Origin: Micromonospora chersina
Lineage (GTDB): Bacteria > Actinomycetota > Actinomycetes > Mycobacteriales > Micromonosporaceae
Assembly: GCF_900091475.1 (NCBI RefSeq)
Contig: NZ_FMIB01000002.1
Span: 2,294,001-2,358,000, forward strand
Direction of reading: 5' to 3'
Length of the DNA: 64,000 nt
Shown: piece by piece, positions 62,395 through 64,000 of the stretch
Layout: every line of letters begins with the position of its first letter
Numbering within the stretch: position 1 is the first letter of the stretch
Program-made: the position numbers and the translations under genes
The notes under the pieces: generated by a model
Seen by the model: only the letters and a program-made list of their open reading frames with translations
What the model was told of the DNA's origin: nothing
Databases searched by the model: none

Positions 62395-63816
62395 TCAGCC
62401 GACGCTGACGGGTTCGGCGTCCTCGGCCGGCTGGCGCCCGCCACGGCGCAGGGTGATCCCGGCGATGACCGCGCCGGCGGCGGCTATGATCCCGGCGCCG
62501 ACGAAGGCGGCGGAGTAGCCGTCGGTCAGGGCGGGCAGGTCGCCGAGCCGGTCGGCGCCGGCGGACGAGGCCACCGCGGTCATCGCGGCCAGGCCGAGCG
62601 CGGAGCCGACCTGGTAGCTGGTGTTGACGATGCCGGAGGCGAGTCCGCCCTCCTCGGGTCGGGCGCTGGAGATGGCTGTGCCGAGCGACGGGATGAACGC
62701 CAGGGACATGCCCAGCGCGGCGACCAGGGAGGCGGGCAGGACGTCGACGGTGAAGGTGCCGTCGGGGCGGACCAGGGCGAGCCAGCCGAGTCCGACCGCC
62801 AGGATGGCGAGGCCGGTGACCACCATGGGCTTCGGGCCGAACCGGGCGATGGCCCGCGGGGCGAGGGCGATCATGCCGATCATGATGAGGATCGTCATCG
62901 GCAGCAGGGCGGCGCCGCTGGGGAAGGCGCTGTAGCCGAGGACCTGCTGCAGGTAGAGGTTGAGGAAGAACCACATCGGGATCCAGGCCGCGCCGAGCAG
63001 CAGTTGGGCGATGTTGGCGGCGGCGAGGTTCGGGGCGCGGAAGATGGACAGGCGCATCAGCGGCTCGCGGCGGGACGCCTGGATGGCGACGAACGCGGCC
63101 AGGGCGGCGGCGGCTCCGGCGAGGACCAGCCAGGTCTGTCCGGAGGCCCAGCCGACCTCGGGGGCGCGGACGACTCCGTAGACGGCGGCGCCGAGGCCGA
63201 CGGTCACCGTGAGGGCGCCGATGGCGTCCAGCGAGCCGCGGCGGGTGCCGCCGGCGGGCATCAGGGCAGGCGTGGCCAGGAGTGCGAGCGCGGCGATGGG
63301 GATGTTGATGTAGAAGACCCAGGGCCAGCTGATGTACTCGGTGATGACACCGCCGAGGAAGACGCCGGCGGTGCCACCGGCCGGCGCCGCGGCGCCGTAG
63401 AGCGCGAGCGCGCGGGTGAGCTCCCGGGGTTCGCCGCCGAAGAGCATCATCAGCAGGGTGAGCGCCGACGGGGCGATCAGCGCCGCGCCGGCGCCCTGCA
63501 CGGCGCGGGCGGCCAGTTCGACGGCGACGCTGTCGGCCAGGCCGGCGACGGCCGAGCCGATGAGCAGGACGGACCAGCCGGCGGCGAACATGCGCCGGGC
63601 GCCGAGCAGGTCGGACAGCCGGCCGCCGAGCAGCAGCAGGCCGCCGAACGCGACGACGTAGGCGTTGAACACCCAGGACAGGTTCTCCGGTGAGAAGCCG
63701 AGATCAGCCTGTATGCGTGGTAGTGCGACGCCGATGATCGAGGTGTCCATGATGACCATGAACTGGGCCAGGGCGATGAGTCCGAGGGCCCACCAACGCT
63801 TCGAGCCGGATGACAT
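62395..63816 (-). CDS. MFS multidrug exporter, DHA2 family
   Basis: The 473-residue transporter has 14 predicted spans, with 'MDTSIIGVALPRIQADLG' (motif D1), 'GGRLSDLLGARRM' (motif A) and 'AGGTAGVFLGGVITEYISWPWVFYINIP' (motif C region). It is related to, but distinct from, the MFS at 53109. ATG 63816 has GAAGGAG eight bases upstream; GTG 63825 would abut that site. The promoter region holds a CsoR-like palindrome, so a metal- or thiol-responsive regulator may control it. Confidence 0.88.
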   Translation of the reverse strand: MSSGSKRWWALGLIALAQFMVIMDTSIIGVALPRIQADLGFSPENLSWVFNAYVVAFGGLLLLGGRLSDLLGARRMFAAGWSVLLIGSAVAGLADSVAVELAARAVQGAGAALIAPSALTLLMMLFGGEPRELTRALALYGAAAPAGGTAGVFLGGVITEYISWPWVFYINIPIAALALLATPALMPAGGTRRGSLDAIGALTVTVGLGAAVYGVVRAPEVGWASGQTWLVLAGAAAALAAFVAIQASRREPLMRLSIFRAPNLAAANIAQLLLGAAWIPMWFFLNLYLQQVLGYSAFPSGAALLPMTILIMIGMIALAPRAIARFGPKPMVVTGLAILAVGLGWLALVRPDGTFTVDVLPASLVAALGMSLAFIPSLGTAISSARPEEGGLASGIVNTSYQVGSALGLAAMTAVASSAGADRLGDLPALTDGYSAAFVGAGIIAAAGAVIAGITLRRGGRQPAEDAEPVSVG

Positions 63817-63834
63817 TGCGATCACTCCTTCAGT

Positions 63835-63849
63835 TACCCCTGGGGGGTA
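63835..63849. promoter_or_regulatory. CsoR/RcnR-like palindrome upstream of the MFS gene
   Basis: TACCCC (63835-63840) and GGGGTA (63844-63849) form a perfect inverted repeat around TGG. G/C tracts flanked by TA are the usual form of CsoR/RcnR/CstR operators. It lies 19 bases upstream of the MFS start. Confidence 0.5.
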
Positions 63850-63950
63850 TGGGTAGTGGCAAGTTTCTACCCCCTACCCGTATTGATCGTCAAGTGACGG
63901 GGGCTGCATCCAGCCGGCCGGCGAGGCGACGCTCCGAAGTATTGAGAGTC

Positions 63951-63967
63951 ATACCGGGGAGGGGTAT
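63951..63967. promoter_or_regulatory. Second CsoR-like site at the window edge
   Basis: ATACC (63951-63955) and GGTAT (63963-63967) flank GGGGAGG. It resembles the site at 63835 and may serve a divergent plus-strand gene beginning beyond the window. Confidence 0.4.
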
Positions 63968-64000
63968 GTTGAGGGCTGGCGGGTCGCGCACCGCGGCTCT

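Overview
The window comes from a very GC-rich actinomycete chromosome. The third-codon G/C bias, GTG starts, leaderless genes, MsiK-dependent sugar ABC transporter, CBM2-bearing secreted xylanases and ECF41 sigma factor all fit the Micromonosporaceae. Micromonospora is my best guess, inferred from gene content only.

Positions 1-10947 hold the C-terminal part of a GntR/UTRA regulator, followed by a tightly overlapping eight-gene operon. It encodes a complete sugar ABC transporter (lipoprotein, two permeases, its own ATPase), a PHP-type metallohydrolase, a TIM-barrel isomerase/epimerase, a Gfo/Idh/MocA oxidoreductase and a GH38 alpha-mannosidase. It looks like a catabolic route for an imported alpha-mannoside-like glycoside. 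Positions 11002-14522 are unlinked single genes: an SCO6745-like protein, a secreted M43 metalloprotease, a DoxX protein and a lipoprotein.

Positions 14648-32441 form a xylan-utilisation locus. Secreted enzymes are a GH11-CBM2 xylanase, a GH10 xylanase and a GH10-CBM2 xylanase. Uptake is by an ABC importer without an ATPase gene. Signal-less enzymes are a CE7 acetyl-xylan esterase, GH39 and GH43 beta-xylosidases and a GH67 alpha-glucuronidase. Three LacI paralogues with nearly identical DNA-reading helices are interleaved with these genes. A 13-bp palindromic operator close to CCGGAAnTTTCGG recurs in most of the promoters, so the locus is probably one regulon read by several repressors.

Positions 32539-42896 are assorted chromosomal genes: two APH-like kinases of equal length, a DinB/MDMPI-fold protein, an AlkZ-like winged-helix protein, two GNATs, a DUF885 protein, a truncated-haemoglobin pseudogene with an internal deletion, an mraY outside any visible division/cell-wall cluster, and an ECF41 sigma factor with its usual oxidoreductase partner.

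Positions 42947-about 53100 look like a scarred integration region. Two successive copies of the 3' part of a tRNA-Val(CAC), each preceded by a similar hairpin, mark attachment-site remnants. Beyond them lie lower-GC genes: a protein with a HEPN-like RNFVAH motif followed by a PD-(D/E)XK-type protein (candidate defence pair), a lipoprotein, a DUF4041/GIY-YIG protein and a large secreted SGNH hydrolase with atypical codon use. No integrase or transfer gene is visible.

Positions 53109-64000 hold regulator/effector pairs and stress genes: an MFS exporter with a divergent TetR, a frameshifted C39 peptidase, a secreted LVIVD-repeat protein, a TetR divergent to a DUF2218-membrane fusion, a CopC-CopD fusion behind a BlaI/CopY-like palindrome, and an MFS exporter behind CsoR-like palindromes. 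No CRISPR array, rRNA gene or complete tRNA gene was seen.
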